Shown piece by piece: positions 42,446 through 50,937 of a stretch of DNA of 64,000 nucleotides. The number at the start of each line of letters is the position of its first letter. Within the stretch, counting starts at the first letter, position 1. The stretch comes from JAWKWH01 sp963669455. Its GTDB lineage: Bacteria > Pseudomonadota > Alphaproteobacteria > Rhizobiales > Rhizobiaceae. The notes below the pieces were generated by a model, which was not told the DNA's origin, made no database searches, and was given only the letters and a program-made list of their open reading frames with translations. The translations under genes and the position numbers were made by a program. The DNA lies in assembly GCA_963669455.1 (NCBI GenBank), contig OY770026.1, positions 186,001 to 250,000 of the forward strand, in the 5' to 3' direction.

Positions 42446-43387
42446 TCACGATGCGGTCTCCAGTTGAGTTGTCAATCCGATGTCATCCATATCGAACGGT
42501 GTCGTCTGATAGGTCTGGTTTATCCAGTTGCCGAACAGCAGAAATGCGTGGCTGCGCCAGCGGTTTGGTGGCTTGCGGTTCGGATCGTCATCGGGGAAAT
42601 AGTTGGCCGGCAGTTTGATGGCCTTGTTGGCCTCGATATCGCGAAAATATTCTGCGGCGAGGGTCTCGGAATCATATTCCACATGGTTGAAAATGTAGAG
42701 CCGGTTGCAGCGCTTTTCGGCCAGAAGGCAAAGACCTGTCTCGTCGGAATCCATCAGCACTTCCAACCCGCTGTCGGCTGGAATGTCCTGTCTGCGCACC
42801 TCAGTCCAGCGCGACACCGAGATCTGAAAATCATCGGAAAACCCCGCCAGATAGGGCGAAGCGGGGTTGAGGTTGCGGTGCCGGTAGACACCAAAAGCCT
42901 TCTCGGTCAGCTGATGTTTGGGAATATCGTGAAAATGATACATCGCCGCCATCGCCCCCCAGCACACGAAAAACGAGGAGTGCACATGGGTCCTGGTCCA
43001 ATCGAATATCGTTCGAAGCTCATCCCAATAGGTGACCCGTTCGTACGGCAGGGTTTCAATCGGCGCGCCGGTGATGATGAACCCGTCGAACTTGCGGTCC
43101 TTCACCTCTTCCCAGGTGTGGTAGAAATTGATCAGATGATCCTCAGCCGTGTTCCTGGCGCGGTGCGAACCAATGCGCACCAGCGTTAGTTCCACCTGTA
43201 GCGGCGTTGCGCCAACCAATCGCGCAATCTGTGTTTCGGTGGCGATCTTGTTGGGCATCAGGTTCAAAAGCCCGATTTGCAACGGGCGAATATCCTGCCG
43301 GACCGCAACGGATTCATCCATGATGTTGACGCCTTCACGCAACAGAATATCGCGGGCAGGCAGGCGGTCGGGGATGCGGATTGGCAT
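42446..43387 (-). CDS. metA: Homoserine O-acyltransferase MetA (predicted acetyl-CoA specific)
   Basis: 313 residues from the ATG at 43387 (MPIRIPDRLPA). MetA activates homoserine for methionine synthesis. Catalytic Cys142 is in FFVCWGAMAAMYHF, with a later His and Glu (VEYDSETLAAEYFRD). Residue 111 is Glu (TGAPIETLPYE). In this family Glu at 111 was shown to select acetyl-CoA whereas Gly (as in E. coli) selects succinyl-CoA, so the product is predicted to be O-acetylhomoserine. Gene expression should be under the SAM-II riboswitch at 43459-43527 in the leader. The earlier in-frame region up to 43516 overlaps the riboswitch and is not coding. Confidence 0.96.
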   Translation of the reverse strand: MPIRIPDRLPARDILLREGVNIMDESVAVRQDIRPLQIGLLNLMPNKIATETQIARLVGATPLQVELTLVRIGSHRARNTAEDHLINFYHTWEEVKDRKFDGFIITGAPIETLPYERVTYWDELRTIFDWTRTHVHSSFFVCWGAMAAMYHFHDIPKHQLTEKAFGVYRHRNLNPASPYLAGFSDDFQISVSRWTEVRRQDIPADSGLEVLMDSDETGLCLLAEKRCNRLYIFNHVEYDSETLAAEYFRDIEANKAIKLPANYFPDDDPNRKPPNRWRSHAFLLFGNWINQTYQTTPFDMDDIGLTTQLETAS

Positions 43388-43458
43388 CGGCGTTACTCCA
43401 AAACAAAACCGGCCAGCAGATAAGTTGCCAACCGGTCCGGATCGGGGTTTCGCCCGGG

Positions 43459-43527
43459 GCCCTTTTAGCGACTTGTTTAACGTGGCTGCAAGCCGGCCAT
43501 CCTCAAGGAAAGGCAAATCACCACGGC
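43459..43527 (-). promoter_or_regulatory. SAM-II riboswitch (metA leader)
   Basis: On the minus strand the leader has the P1 strand CGTGGTGATTTG (from 43525) and later GCAGCCACGTTAAACAAG with the conserved AGTCGCTAAAAGG. CCACG pairs with CGTGG, and the loop-to-3' pseudoknot matches the SAM-II consensus known upstream of alphaproteobacterial metA. Binding of S-adenosylmethionine sequesters the region before the start codon and lowers translation. The aptamer ends about 70 bp before the metA ATG. Confidence 0.92.
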
Positions 43528-43584
43528 ATTTAGAATAGGCTCGGACGGAGCCCTGGTCAATATCAACCTGCCGTCCTGCCCCTG

Positions 43585-44424
43585 CTACCCCTGTTGCCTA
43601 GCCAGAAATGCCAGCCGTTCGAACAGATGCACATCCTGCTCGTTCTTCAACAATGCGCCATGCAGCCTTGGCAGGGCGTTGGTGGCATCGCCGCGCAGAT
43701 CCTCAGGCGAAATGTCGTCGGCAACCAGAAGCCTGATCCAGTCGAGCACCTCCGATGTTGACGGTTTCTTTTTCAGCCCCTGCTGTTCGCGGATTTCGTA
43801 AAACTGGGTGAGTGCTGCCGACACAAGCTTCTGCTTGATGCCGGGATAGTGCACATCGACGATCTTGGTCAGTGTTTCGGCCTCGGGAAAGCGGATATAG
43901 TGGAAAAAACAGCGGCGCAGAAACGCGTCGGGCAGTTCTTTTTCATTGTTCGATGTGATGATTACGATCGGCCGGTGTCTGGCTTTGACGGTTTCGCCGG
44001 TCTCGTAGACGAAGAACTCCATGCGGTCGAGTTCCTGCAACAAATCATTGGGAAACTCGATATCCGCCTTGTCGATCTCGTCGATCAGCAAAACGGCCTT
44101 TTCATCGGCGATAAAGGCGTCCCACAACTTTCCGCGTTTGATGTAGTTCTTGATGTCATTGAAGCGCTGATCGCCAAGCTGGCTGTCGCGCAACCGGCTG
44201 ACCGCATCATATTCATAAAGGCCCTGCTGCGCCTTGGTGGTGGATTTCACATGCCATTCGATGAGGTTGAGGCCGAGTGCGGCAGCGACCTGCCGGGCAA
44301 GCTCGGTCTTGCCGGTTCCAGGCTCCCCTTTGACCAGCAATGGCCGCTCCAGCTTGATCGCGGCGTTGACGGCGACCATCAAATCCTTGTCGGCCACATA
44401 GGCGTCGGTTCCGGTAAACTGCAT
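43585..44424 (-). CDS. MoxR-family AAA+ ATPase
   Basis: 279 residues from the ATG at 44424, with a GTGGAG a dozen bases upstream; a GTG at 44442 is an alternative. Walker A GEPGTGKT lies at about 33-40, Walker B VLLIDEIDKAD in the middle, sensor-1 IITSNNEKELPDAF and arginine-finger FLRRCFFHYIRFP follow. Groups with MoxR proteins that act as chaperone-like motors with VWA proteins such as the CoxE-like gene at 40206. The C-terminal lid has SEVLDWIRLLVADD. The distance between the partners here is larger than usual. Confidence 0.95.
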   Translation of the reverse strand: MQFTGTDAYVADKDLMVAVNAAIKLERPLLVKGEPGTGKTELARQVAAALGLNLIEWHVKSTTKAQQGLYEYDAVSRLRDSQLGDQRFNDIKNYIKRGKLWDAFIADEKAVLLIDEIDKADIEFPNDLLQELDRMEFFVYETGETVKARHRPIVIITSNNEKELPDAFLRRCFFHYIRFPEAETLTKIVDVHYPGIKQKLVSAALTQFYEIREQQGLKKKPSTSEVLDWIRLLVADDISPEDLRGDATNALPRLHGALLKNEQDVHLFERLAFLARQQG

Positions 44425-44547
44425 GTCTAATTGATGCTCCACAGATTAAAATGTCGCCGGACACTATTTGGCCCGGGCCGAATCGGCAACCCGCAGCAGG
44501 CGTTCAATTGTCACTGGCGCGTGCAACGCCAAACACCTATATAGGCG

Positions 44548-44700
44548 TTCGGCGTTCTGTGCTTCGCGGCAGGAGTTGTATTCCCGGGGCTTATCGACTT
44601 CCAAGGGAGCTGTCCCTGATTGAACCCGTGGGTTCTTTCACACGGCGCCCACCTACATTGTAGGTTCCCGGGATCGAAATCTCCACCGGTCGTCATGGTT
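44548..44700 (+). ncRNA. ssrS: 6S RNA
   Basis: The sequence has the alphaproteobacterial 6S RNA features: a 5' region with GTGCTTCGCGGC, GGAGTTGTATTCCCGGGGC, the CTTATCGACTTCCAAGGGAG block, the central bubble with CCCGTGGGTTC, and a 3' half with CCCACCTACATTGTAGG and TTCCCGGGATC. The CCCGGG blocks near both ends pair to form the closing stem and mimic an open promoter. 6S RNA binds sigma-70 RNA polymerase in stationary phase. A TATATA-like -10 lies at 44538-44543. Gene order 6S before 5-FCL is widely conserved. Ends are estimates (plus or minus 10). Confidence 0.88.
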
Positions 44701-44742
44701 CGCCGGCCATTTTCTTGTTTCCGGACAGATGTAAATCCGCCC

Positions 44743-45324
44743 ATGACCGATCTGAAGGCCTTGAAAAGAGAGCTTCGCCAACAGGCGCTGTCGCGCCGTG
44801 ATGGGCTTGATCCGGCGTGGCGGATTGAAGCGTCGCTGGATTTTACAAAGGCGGCCAATCACATCGATTTTGTTGCCGGCACACCGGTTTCAGGGTTTTT
44901 GCCAATCAAATCCGAAGTGGATCTGCGGCCGCTGATGGCCGCGCTTCGCAAAAAGGGCGCCAGGCTTTGTGTTCCGGCAATCCTGGACAAGACCACGATT
45001 GTGTTTCGCGAACTCCTGCCCGGTGCGCCGATGATCGATATGGGCTTTGGCACGATGGGGCCGGGGCCGGAGGCCGCCACGCTTGATCCGGAAATTATGC
45101 TGGTACCGCTCGCCGCCTTTGACCGGGCGGGCAACCGGATTGGCTATGGCGGCGGCTATTACGACCGGGCGATTGCGGGCCTGAACGCCAGGGGACTAAA
45201 ACCGCGCCTGATCGGTATCGCGTTTGATTGCCAGCAGGTCGATACCGTACCTTGCGGGCCACATGACGTGCCTTTGCGGGAAATCCTCACAGAAAACGGC
45301 TTGCACCGCTTCGGCAACGCCTGA
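44743..45324 (+). CDS. 5-formyltetrahydrofolate cyclo-ligase
   Basis: 193 residues from the ATG at 44743 (MTDLKALKRELRQQALSRRDG); frames starting further upstream would run into 6S RNA and are rejected. The enzyme converts 5-formyl-THF to 5,10-methenyl-THF with ATP. The substrate site is seen in GFLPIKSEVDLRPLM, and the signature RIGYGGGYYDRAIAG close to the C-terminal third, followed by IGIAFDCQQ. It follows 6S RNA by some 40 bp and may be co-transcribed with it, as in other proteobacteria. Confidence 0.96.
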   Translation: MTDLKALKRELRQQALSRRDGLDPAWRIEASLDFTKAANHIDFVAGTPVSGFLPIKSEVDLRPLMAALRKKGARLCVPAILDKTTIVFRELLPGAPMIDMGFGTMGPGPEAATLDPEIMLVPLAAFDRAGNRIGYGGGYYDRAIAGLNARGLKPRLIGIAFDCQQVDTVPCGPHDVPLREILTENGLHRFGNA

Positions 45325-45336
45325 TAAACGGCGCCA

Positions 45337-46158
45337 ATGCGTTTTTTGTTTCTAGGCGACATGGTAGGCAAATCAGGGCGGACCGCCGTCTGGGAGCGGC
45401 TGCCGGGCCTCCGGTCAGATTTCAATCTCGATTTCGTTGTCGTTAATGGCGAAAATGCCGCCGGCGGCTTTGGCATCACCAAGTCGATTTTCGAACAAAC
45501 CATTGATGCCGGCGCCGATGTCGTTACCACGGGCAATCATGTCTGGGATCAACGCGAGGCGCTGGAATTTGCCAGCCGCGAGGAACGGTTTTTAAGGCCG
45601 GCAAACTACCCCTCCGGCACGGCTGGCCGTGGCTCGGGCGTTTACACCGCCAGGAACGGTGCCCGCGTCATGGTCGCAAACATTATGGGCCGGGTTTTCA
45701 TGCATCCCGAACTCGACGATCCGTTCCAGGCCGGTGAGCGGGAGCTTGCCGCCTGTCCGCTTGGTGAACAGGCCGATGCGGTTATTATCGATTTTCATGC
45801 CGAGGCCACGTCCGAAAAGATCTGCTTTGCCCATTTCGTCGATGGCCGCGCCAGCCTCGTGGTGGGCACACATACCCACTGCCCGACTGCGGACCATCAG
45901 ATATTAAATGCCGGCACCGGCTATTTGTCCGATGCCGGCATGTGCGGCGATTATGATTCCTCGCTCGGCATGGACAAGGAAGAGCCGCTCAACCGGTTCC
46001 TGTCCAAAGTGGCAAAAGGCCGGTTTGAGGCAGCCAGCGGTCCGGCAACCATCTGCGGACTGGCAGTGGAAATATCGGACCGCACCGGGCTGGCCGAAAA
46101 AATCTCGCCACTAAGGCTCGGTCCCCGGCTTTCAGAGGTCGTTCCGGATTTCTGGTAG
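45337..46158 (+). CDS. ymdB: YmdB-type metallophosphoesterase (TIGR00282)
   Basis: 273 residues. The conserved metal-binding blocks are present in order: RFLFLGDMVGKSGR, VVNGENAAGGFGI, VVTTGNHVWDQRE, DFHAEATSEK and VVGTHTHCPTADH. In Bacillus YmdB is a cyclic-nucleotide phosphodiesterase that affects biofilm decisions; the alphaproteobacterial copy is uncharacterised but the metal site is complete. It starts 12 bp after the 5-FCL gene and probably belongs to the same transcript. Confidence 0.93.
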   Translation: MRFLFLGDMVGKSGRTAVWERLPGLRSDFNLDFVVVNGENAAGGFGITKSIFEQTIDAGADVVTTGNHVWDQREALEFASREERFLRPANYPSGTAGRGSGVYTARNGARVMVANIMGRVFMHPELDDPFQAGERELAACPLGEQADAVIIDFHAEATSEKICFAHFVDGRASLVVGTHTHCPTADHQILNAGTGYLSDAGMCGDYDSSLGMDKEEPLNRFLSKVAKGRFEAASGPATICGLAVEISDRTGLAEKISPLRLGPRLSEVVPDFW

Positions 46159-46272
46159 ACCATATTCCATGTGACTTTTCCGCATGCACACCGAACCCGC
46201 CGGTAGCCAGCACAAACGGCCATTGCCCGTTGTCAATATTGCCGGTATACAGATGATCGATTTCCCAATTTT

Positions 46273-46310
46273 GGTGGCTGAAACCACCGCCCGCGCTAGG
46301 GACGCGGGCG
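46273..46310 (+). promoter_or_regulatory. Two consecutive hairpins in the trcR leader
   Basis: GGTGG (46273-46277) pairs with CCACC across CTGAAA. Immediately after, CGCCCGCG (46288-46295) pairs with CGCGGGCG (46303-46310) across CTAGGGA. The ribosome-binding site GAAGGA and a GATTC (CcrM-type GANTC site, 46320-46324) follow, then the ATG at 46330. No T-run follows, so a terminator is unlikely; translational control is possible. Confidence 0.5.
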
Positions 46311-46329
46311 AGCTAGAAGGATTCTATTT

Positions 46330-47028
46330 ATGGCCAACACCCTCCTGATGCCCAAGGCGACCGCCGTATGGCTCGTTGACAACACCGCACTGGCGTTTGA
46401 TCAGATCGCCGATTTCTGCAACCTGCATCCGCTGGAAGTCTCGGCCATCGCCGATGGCGATGCAGCCCAGGGCATCAAGGGTCAGGATCCGATCACGACG
46501 GGCCAGTTGACCCGCGAGGAAATCGCCAAGGGCGAGGCCGATCAGAACCACAAGTTGAAACTGTCCGAGCCAAAAGTCCGCGTCCCTGAGACCAAACGCA
46601 AGGGCCCTCGTTATACGCCGCTGTCAAAGCGGCAGGACCGCCCCAATGCGATCCTGTGGCTGGTGCGCAATCATCCGGAGCTGAAAGACGCGCAGATTTC
46701 GCGCCTTGTCGGCACCACCAAATCGACGATTGAGCAAATCCGCAATCGGACCCATTGGAATTCATCCAATCTGCAACCGCTTGATCCGGTGACCCTGGGT
46801 CTTTGTTCGCAGATTGATCTCGATTTTGAAGTTCAAAAAGCGTCCAAGGACCGGCCCGTAGCCGAACCGGTAGGCGATACGCTGCTGCCGGCATCGGAGA
46901 CGGAGAACCTTGAAATTGCGGCTGCAAAACCGGAAATCAAAGCGGAAGAGGAACTGGATGCGGAGGCGATCTTCGCCAAGCTTTCATCCCTGAAATCGCC
47001 GGATCCGGAGCAAAGCGAAAATAGCTGA
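46330..47028 (+). CDS. trcR: DUF1013 cell-cycle regulator TrcR
   Basis: 232 residues. The N-terminal part MPKATAVWLVDNTALAFDQIADFCNLHPLEVSAIADGDAA and the middle RPNAILWLVRNHPELKDAQISRLVGTTKSTIEQIRNRTHWN contain two helix-turn-helix segments, the hallmark of DUF1013 proteins. In Caulobacter a member (TrcR) is a cell-cycle transcription regulator associated with RNA polymerase. The C-terminal third is acidic and low complexity. The gene stands alone with a structured leader, and ends next to the convergent YafY-like regulator (adjacent bases 47028/47029). Confidence 0.93.
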   Translation: MANTLLMPKATAVWLVDNTALAFDQIADFCNLHPLEVSAIADGDAAQGIKGQDPITTGQLTREEIAKGEADQNHKLKLSEPKVRVPETKRKGPRYTPLSKRQDRPNAILWLVRNHPELKDAQISRLVGTTKSTIEQIRNRTHWNSSNLQPLDPVTLGLCSQIDLDFEVQKASKDRPVAEPVGDTLLPASETENLEIAAAKPEIKAEEELDAEAIFAKLSSLKSPDPEQSENS

Positions 47029-47718
47029 TCAGATCGAGTCGTGATGCTCCATGATGCGGTAGAAATCGGTCAGTAATTTGCCGGGCTCGCGGCGGAATAT
47101 TTCGCCGGTAGCGTTCATCCGGCTGATGCGGTCTATCCTGAACATGCGGAAATCATCGCGCAATTCGCACCAGGCGACCAATGTCCAGACCTTGCCCCAA
47201 AACCATAGCCCCAGCGGACGGATGATGCGCTCGCTGGCCCTGCCCTCCTGGTCCGCATAGGCGATAGACAGCGCCTCACGTTTTTCCACCGACAATTCCA
47301 GCGCATCGAGCCGCTTGCGGTCGGTATCCGTCATTTCATAGCCCGGCACGTGAATTTCGGTACGGTCGATCCTGGTTTTTTCGGTGTCGGGCAGGACCGC
47401 TTCAATCTTGATCAATGCCTCCACCGCCGCACGCGCCATCGATACGCCGCCCCAGGCCTTGACCATGCGGGCGCCAGCGACAAGGGCGACGATTTCATCG
47501 CGGGTGAACATCAGCGGTGGAAGGTCGAAGCCCTGGCGCAAAATATATCCGACGCCGGCCTCGCCATCGATGGGAACACCTGTTGATTGCAGGTCGGCAA
47601 TGTCGCGGTAGATCGTGCGCTCGGAAACTTCGAGCCATTCAGACAGTTTTTGCGCCGTGACGAGCCGCCCGCCGCGCATATGCTGGACGATTTGGAAAAG
47701 ACGGTCGGCACGGCGCAT
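47029..47718 (-). CDS. YafY-type HTH transcriptional regulator with WYL domain
   Basis: 229 residues. An N-terminal winged helix (RADRLFQIVQHMRGGRLVTAQKLSEWLEVSERTIYRDIADLQ) is followed by a WYL sensor region (SIAYADQEGRASERIIRPLGLWFWGKVWTLVAWCELRDDFR). WYL domains bind nucleic acid or other small ligands and switch DNA binding. It is next to a VOC gene on the same strand, 12 bp away, which could be its target or effector enzyme (an inference from adjacency). It ends adjacent to trcR in a convergent arrangement. Confidence 0.92.
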   Translation of the reverse strand: MRRADRLFQIVQHMRGGRLVTAQKLSEWLEVSERTIYRDIADLQSTGVPIDGEAGVGYILRQGFDLPPLMFTRDEIVALVAGARMVKAWGGVSMARAAVEALIKIEAVLPDTEKTRIDRTEIHVPGYEMTDTDRKRLDALELSVEKREALSIAYADQEGRASERIIRPLGLWFWGKVWTLVAWCELRDDFRMFRIDRISRMNATGEIFRREPGKLLTDFYRIMEHHDSI

Positions 47719-47730
47719 GGCTTAACTCTT

Positions 47731-48111
47731 TCAGGCAGGTTCGAAAACACCGAACGAATTGCCATCCAGATCGAGGCAATAGGCAAACCGGCCAGGCGGA
47801 ATGGGGATGATTGGCGACACGACCTCGCCGCCGGCTTCCCTGACCCGCTCCATGGCATCTTCCAGTTTTCCTGATATCACAAGGTGAACCGCGTTGCCCG
47901 TTCCAGAAGCCGCCGGTTTACCTGGATAGATATGGCCCGACACGCCGGTTTTCATGTCAGCAACGGGAAAGATCGCCATCGGGTTAGGGCCGGTATTGTC
48001 ATCGATAAGCTCGCCTTGAACCACCGTTCCATAGAATTTTTTGGCCTTGTCCATATCGGTAACCGGGATTTCGAACCATATGGCGGCATTGCTGGGAGGG
48101 TTTACGGACAT
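47731..48111 (-). CDS. VOC-superfamily protein
   Basis: 126 residues from the ATG at 48111, preceded by GGAG; the longer frame from 48219 is unlikely. The pattern is NAAIWFEIPVTDMDKAKKFYGTV, NPMAIFPV, GNAVHLVISGKLEDAMERV and GRFAYCLDLDGNSFGVFEP, as in glyoxalase-like YdcJ/PhnB-neighbour families. Metal ligands are not fully conserved, so it may bind a ligand without catalysis. It lies upstream of and in the same direction as the YafY-type regulator, suggesting one operon. Confidence 0.85.
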   Translation of the reverse strand: MSVNPPSNAAIWFEIPVTDMDKAKKFYGTVVQGELIDDNTGPNPMAIFPVADMKTGVSGHIYPGKPAASGTGNAVHLVISGKLEDAMERVREAGGEVVSPIIPIPPGRFAYCLDLDGNSFGVFEPA

Positions 48112-48227
48112 TTGGATACTCCATGCTTGTTTGGTGCCGGGAAACCGCTCCCGGTCGACAAGACGCTTATCGCATAGCCCTCCTGACAACATTCTGTCAG
48201 GAGTGGTCACGCTGTCCATGATCCAAA

Positions 48228-49016
48228 CTATTCGTCCTTGACCGAGACCGTATAATTCAGCGGCAAACGCCCACCATCTGCATAGATCGTCTGTCCAGTA
48301 ATGTAGCTGGCGTCATCGGAGGCGAGGAAGGCGGCGATCGAGGCGATTTCCGATGGCTCGCCAACACGGCCAATCGGCGTGCGCGACAATATCCTTGTGC
48401 GGGCCGCCGGGTCGCTATTCACTGAAGCCAGCATGTCGGTCATGATCGATCCCGGACCGATGGCGTTTACCCGAATACCGTGCGGGGCGAGCGCCAGCGC
48501 CATAACCTTTGTCAGCTGTGCAACACCTCCCTTGGAAATTGAGTAGGGAACCTGGCTGGCGATGGCGAAAACCGCATTGACCGACGACATATTGACGATT
48601 GCGCCGGGTGCACCGCCTTTTTCCACCTTTTCCACCATGTAACGGGCAGCCGCCTGGCCGGCGAGAAATGATCCTTTCAGATTGACCCCAAGCACCCTGT
48701 CGAAATCCTCTTCGGTTACATCAAGGAATTCGGCGCCATGGGAAATGCCGGCATTGTTGACCAATATGTCGATGTCACCATAAACGTCGACAGCCGCGGC
48801 AATGAGATTGTGCACGTCCAGCCTGCGGCTGACATCGGTTTTGACGAAATGAACATCGCCCAGCGCGGCAAGATCGGCTTTGGCGGATTTTCCCTTATCC
48901 TTGTCGATGTCGGCGATGACGACCTTGACGCCTTCGCGCAAATACCGTTCGGCAATGGCATAGCCGATACCGCCGGCTGCACCGGTTACAATTGCAATTT
49001 TCCCCATCAACGACAT
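48228..49016 (-). CDS. SDR-family oxidoreductase (classical)
   Basis: 262 residues. The nucleotide-binding VTGAAGGIGYAIAERYL, NNAGISHG and the catalytic triad (SSVNAVFAIASQVPYSISKGG: Ser, Tyr, Lys) are all present, followed by IRVNAIGPGSIMTDM and the C-terminal GQTIYADGGRLPLNY. Probably reduces a ketone or oxidises an alcohol with NAD(P). Unlike the SDR at 20308, this one is fully catalytic. Substrate cannot be inferred. It is transcribed divergently from the FMN-reductase gene, about 140 bp apart. Confidence 0.92.
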   Translation of the reverse strand: MSLMGKIAIVTGAAGGIGYAIAERYLREGVKVVIADIDKDKGKSAKADLAALGDVHFVKTDVSRRLDVHNLIAAAVDVYGDIDILVNNAGISHGAEFLDVTEEDFDRVLGVNLKGSFLAGQAAARYMVEKVEKGGAPGAIVNMSSVNAVFAIASQVPYSISKGGVAQLTKVMALALAPHGIRVNAIGPGSIMTDMLASVNSDPAARTRILSRTPIGRVGEPSEIASIAAFLASDDASYITGQTIYADGGRLPLNYTVSVKDE

Positions 49017-49158
49017 GTCAGACCCTTGTTGTTATCCATCGTTCCTGCGCACAAATGTGTCGAAGCTTGGTCCCAAGATCAATCTCCATGCGCAATTGAC
49101 CTATAGCAGATCTCACGCTACCCCGATGCAATCTTTATCAAACCTCGGTCCTCATCCC

Positions 49159-49749
49159 ATGACCCCAAAAATCATCGTTTTTGCCGGTTCGACCCGAACC
49201 GGTGCTTTCAGCGGCAAAACCGCCGGGGCAGCATCAAGGGCGCTGGAGCGCCACAACGCTGACGTCACCAGAATTTGTCTGGCGGACTTTCCGATGCCGA
49301 TCCTGGATCAGGATCTCGAAAATGACAAAGGTATTCCCGAAAGCGCGATGCGGCTTGGCCGCGCGATCGCAGCGCATGATGGCCTTTTGATCGCAACCCC
49401 TGAATATAATGGATCGATCCCGCCGCTTTTGAAGAATGCGATCGACTGGGTCAGCCGGATTTCGAGCGACGGTGACAAGCCGCTCAAACCGTTTGCCGGC
49501 AAAATAGCCGCTTTGGTTTCTTCCTCACCCGGCGGGATGGGCGGCATTCGTGCGCTGGGGCATCTGCGCCCGATCTGCATGAATGTCGGGCTGGAGATCA
49601 TTACACCGCAATGTTCGGTCGGTGGCGCGGGAAGCGCATTTGACGATGCGGGTGATCTCGCCAATGAGCGAACCGCCGGCATGATGGACAATGTCTGCCG
49701 CACGCTCTGCCGGCACATAGCCGCCCTGTCGGACCGAAGCACGCCATGA
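49159..49749 (+). CDS. NADPH-dependent FMN reductase
   Basis: 196 residues from the ATG at 49159; the upstream in-frame extension to 49015 has no homologous character. The flavodoxin-like fold is shown by the FMN phosphate loop IVFAGSTRTGAFSGKTA, PEYNGSIPPLLKNAIDWVSR and ALVSSSPGGMGGIRA. Such enzymes reduce FMN or quinones and defend against redox cycling. The stop overlaps pyrF by four bases (ATGA), so both are co-translated, an arrangement seen in related genomes. Confidence 0.9.
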   Translation: MTPKIIVFAGSTRTGAFSGKTAGAASRALERHNADVTRICLADFPMPILDQDLENDKGIPESAMRLGRAIAAHDGLLIATPEYNGSIPPLLKNAIDWVSRISSDGDKPLKPFAGKIAALVSSSPGGMGGIRALGHLRPICMNVGLEIITPQCSVGGAGSAFDDAGDLANERTAGMMDNVCRTLCRHIAALSDRSTP

Positions 49750-50441
49750 CAAATGCAATGCGCGAGCGCCTGATCGTTGGCCTTGATGTGCCGACGATCG
49801 CCGAAGCCGAAAAAGCGGTCCTCGACCTGGGAGACGCATGTGTCTTCTACAAGATCGGCTATCAGCTCGTATTTGCCGGCGGTCTGGAATTTGCCCGTGA
49901 TCTGGCCAGCCAAGGCAAGCGCGTCTTTTTGGACATGAAACTTTTGGACATCGACAATACGGTCGCTAAAGGCGTTGAAAACATTGCAAAAATGGGCGTG
50001 TCCATGCTCACCGTGCACGCCTATCCAAAGGCCATGCGCGCAGCAGTGGCGGCAGCGCAGGGCTCAGACCTTCGCCTGCTGGGGGTGACCGTGCTGACCT
50101 CCATGGATGATGCCGACCTGAAGGAAGCCGGCTATACCGGCAACGCCGCCGACCTGGTGGCCAGCCGGGTGGAGGACGCCCGCCAGGCGGGCATGGGCGG
50201 TGTCGTATGTTCCGCAGCCGAGGCCGCCCGTATTCGCGGGATTGCCGGGCCTGATATGGCCATCGTGACACCGGGCATTCGCCCCACCGGTGCCGATAAG
50301 GGGGATCAGAAGCGGGTGATGACGCCTGTAGACGCGATACGCGCCGGTGCAACGCATCTCGTGGTCGCAAGGCCCATTATCGGCGCGGTTGACAGAGTTG
50401 CAGCGGCAAACGCCATTGTCGCCGAAATGGAAACAGCCTGA
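49746..50441 (+). CDS. pyrF: Orotidine-5'-phosphate decarboxylase
   Basis: 231 residues. PyrF makes UMP from OMP, the last step of de novo pyrimidine synthesis. The substrate-binding LIVGLDVPTIAEAEKAV, the active-site DMKLLDIDNTVAKG (Lys and two Asp of the tetrad), VLTSMDDADLKEAG, and the phosphate loop TPGIRPTGADKGDQKRVMTP are all seen. Length is usual. It follows the FMN reductase with a four-base overlap, and precedes a DUF1330 gene by 21 bp. Confidence 0.97.
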   Translation: MTNAMRERLIVGLDVPTIAEAEKAVLDLGDACVFYKIGYQLVFAGGLEFARDLASQGKRVFLDMKLLDIDNTVAKGVENIAKMGVSMLTVHAYPKAMRAAVAAAQGSDLRLLGVTVLTSMDDADLKEAGYTGNAADLVASRVEDARQAGMGGVVCSAAEAARIRGIAGPDMAIVTPGIRPTGADKGDQKRVMTPVDAIRAGATHLVVARPIIGAVDRVAAANAIVAEMETA

Positions 50442-50462
50442 ATTATTTGGAGGAGATGGTTG

Positions 50463-50756
50463 ATGCCCAAAGGGTATTGGATTGCACGCGTCGATGTACG
50501 CGATGAAGAACGCTACAAGGACTATATTTCGACGGCCAAACCGGCATTCGAGCGCTATGGCGCAACGTTTCTCGCCCGCGGCGGCGCGATATCGCCGCTG
50601 GAAGGCCAACACCGCACGCGCAATGTGGTTATCGAGTTTCCGTCGGTTGAAGCAGCGGTCGACTGCTACAATACGCCGGAATACCAGGCCGCAGCCGCAA
50701 TCCGGCAGGAGATCGCCGATGCCGAGATGATCGTGGTCGAGGGGCTGGGCGACTAA
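50463..50756 (+). CDS. DUF1330 protein
   Basis: 97 residues from the ATG at 50463, with GGAGGA ten bases upstream. DUF1330 proteins are small dimeric ferredoxin-like folds of unknown function. The pattern is YWIARVDVRDEERYKDYIS, PAFERYGATFLARGGAISPLEG, RNVVIEFPSVEAAVDCYNTPEYQAA and IVVEGL. It follows pyrF and may share its transcript. Confidence 0.93.
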   Translation: MPKGYWIARVDVRDEERYKDYISTAKPAFERYGATFLARGGAISPLEGQHRTRNVVIEFPSVEAAVDCYNTPEYQAAAAIRQEIADAEMIVVEGLGD

Positions 50757-50937
50757 AACGGCCCCTGCCCGCAGCATGACATCACCGATATCATTCAAAC
50801 AATGCTGGTTCGTGGTCAGCATGTCCATCACCCTATTGTGCATTGCAAAAAAACTTCAACCTGTTAACTTTGCTGCATGGCACAACCGGGGTCCGGACAG
50901 ATCAGTTTGATTGTGGGTCGGAATTTTCGACAAGCAT

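Noticed and set aside
46160..46272. Possible tRNA or small RNA before trcR
   Set aside because: Only the two hairpins at 46273-46310 are clear; no cloverleaf could be drawn in the rest.
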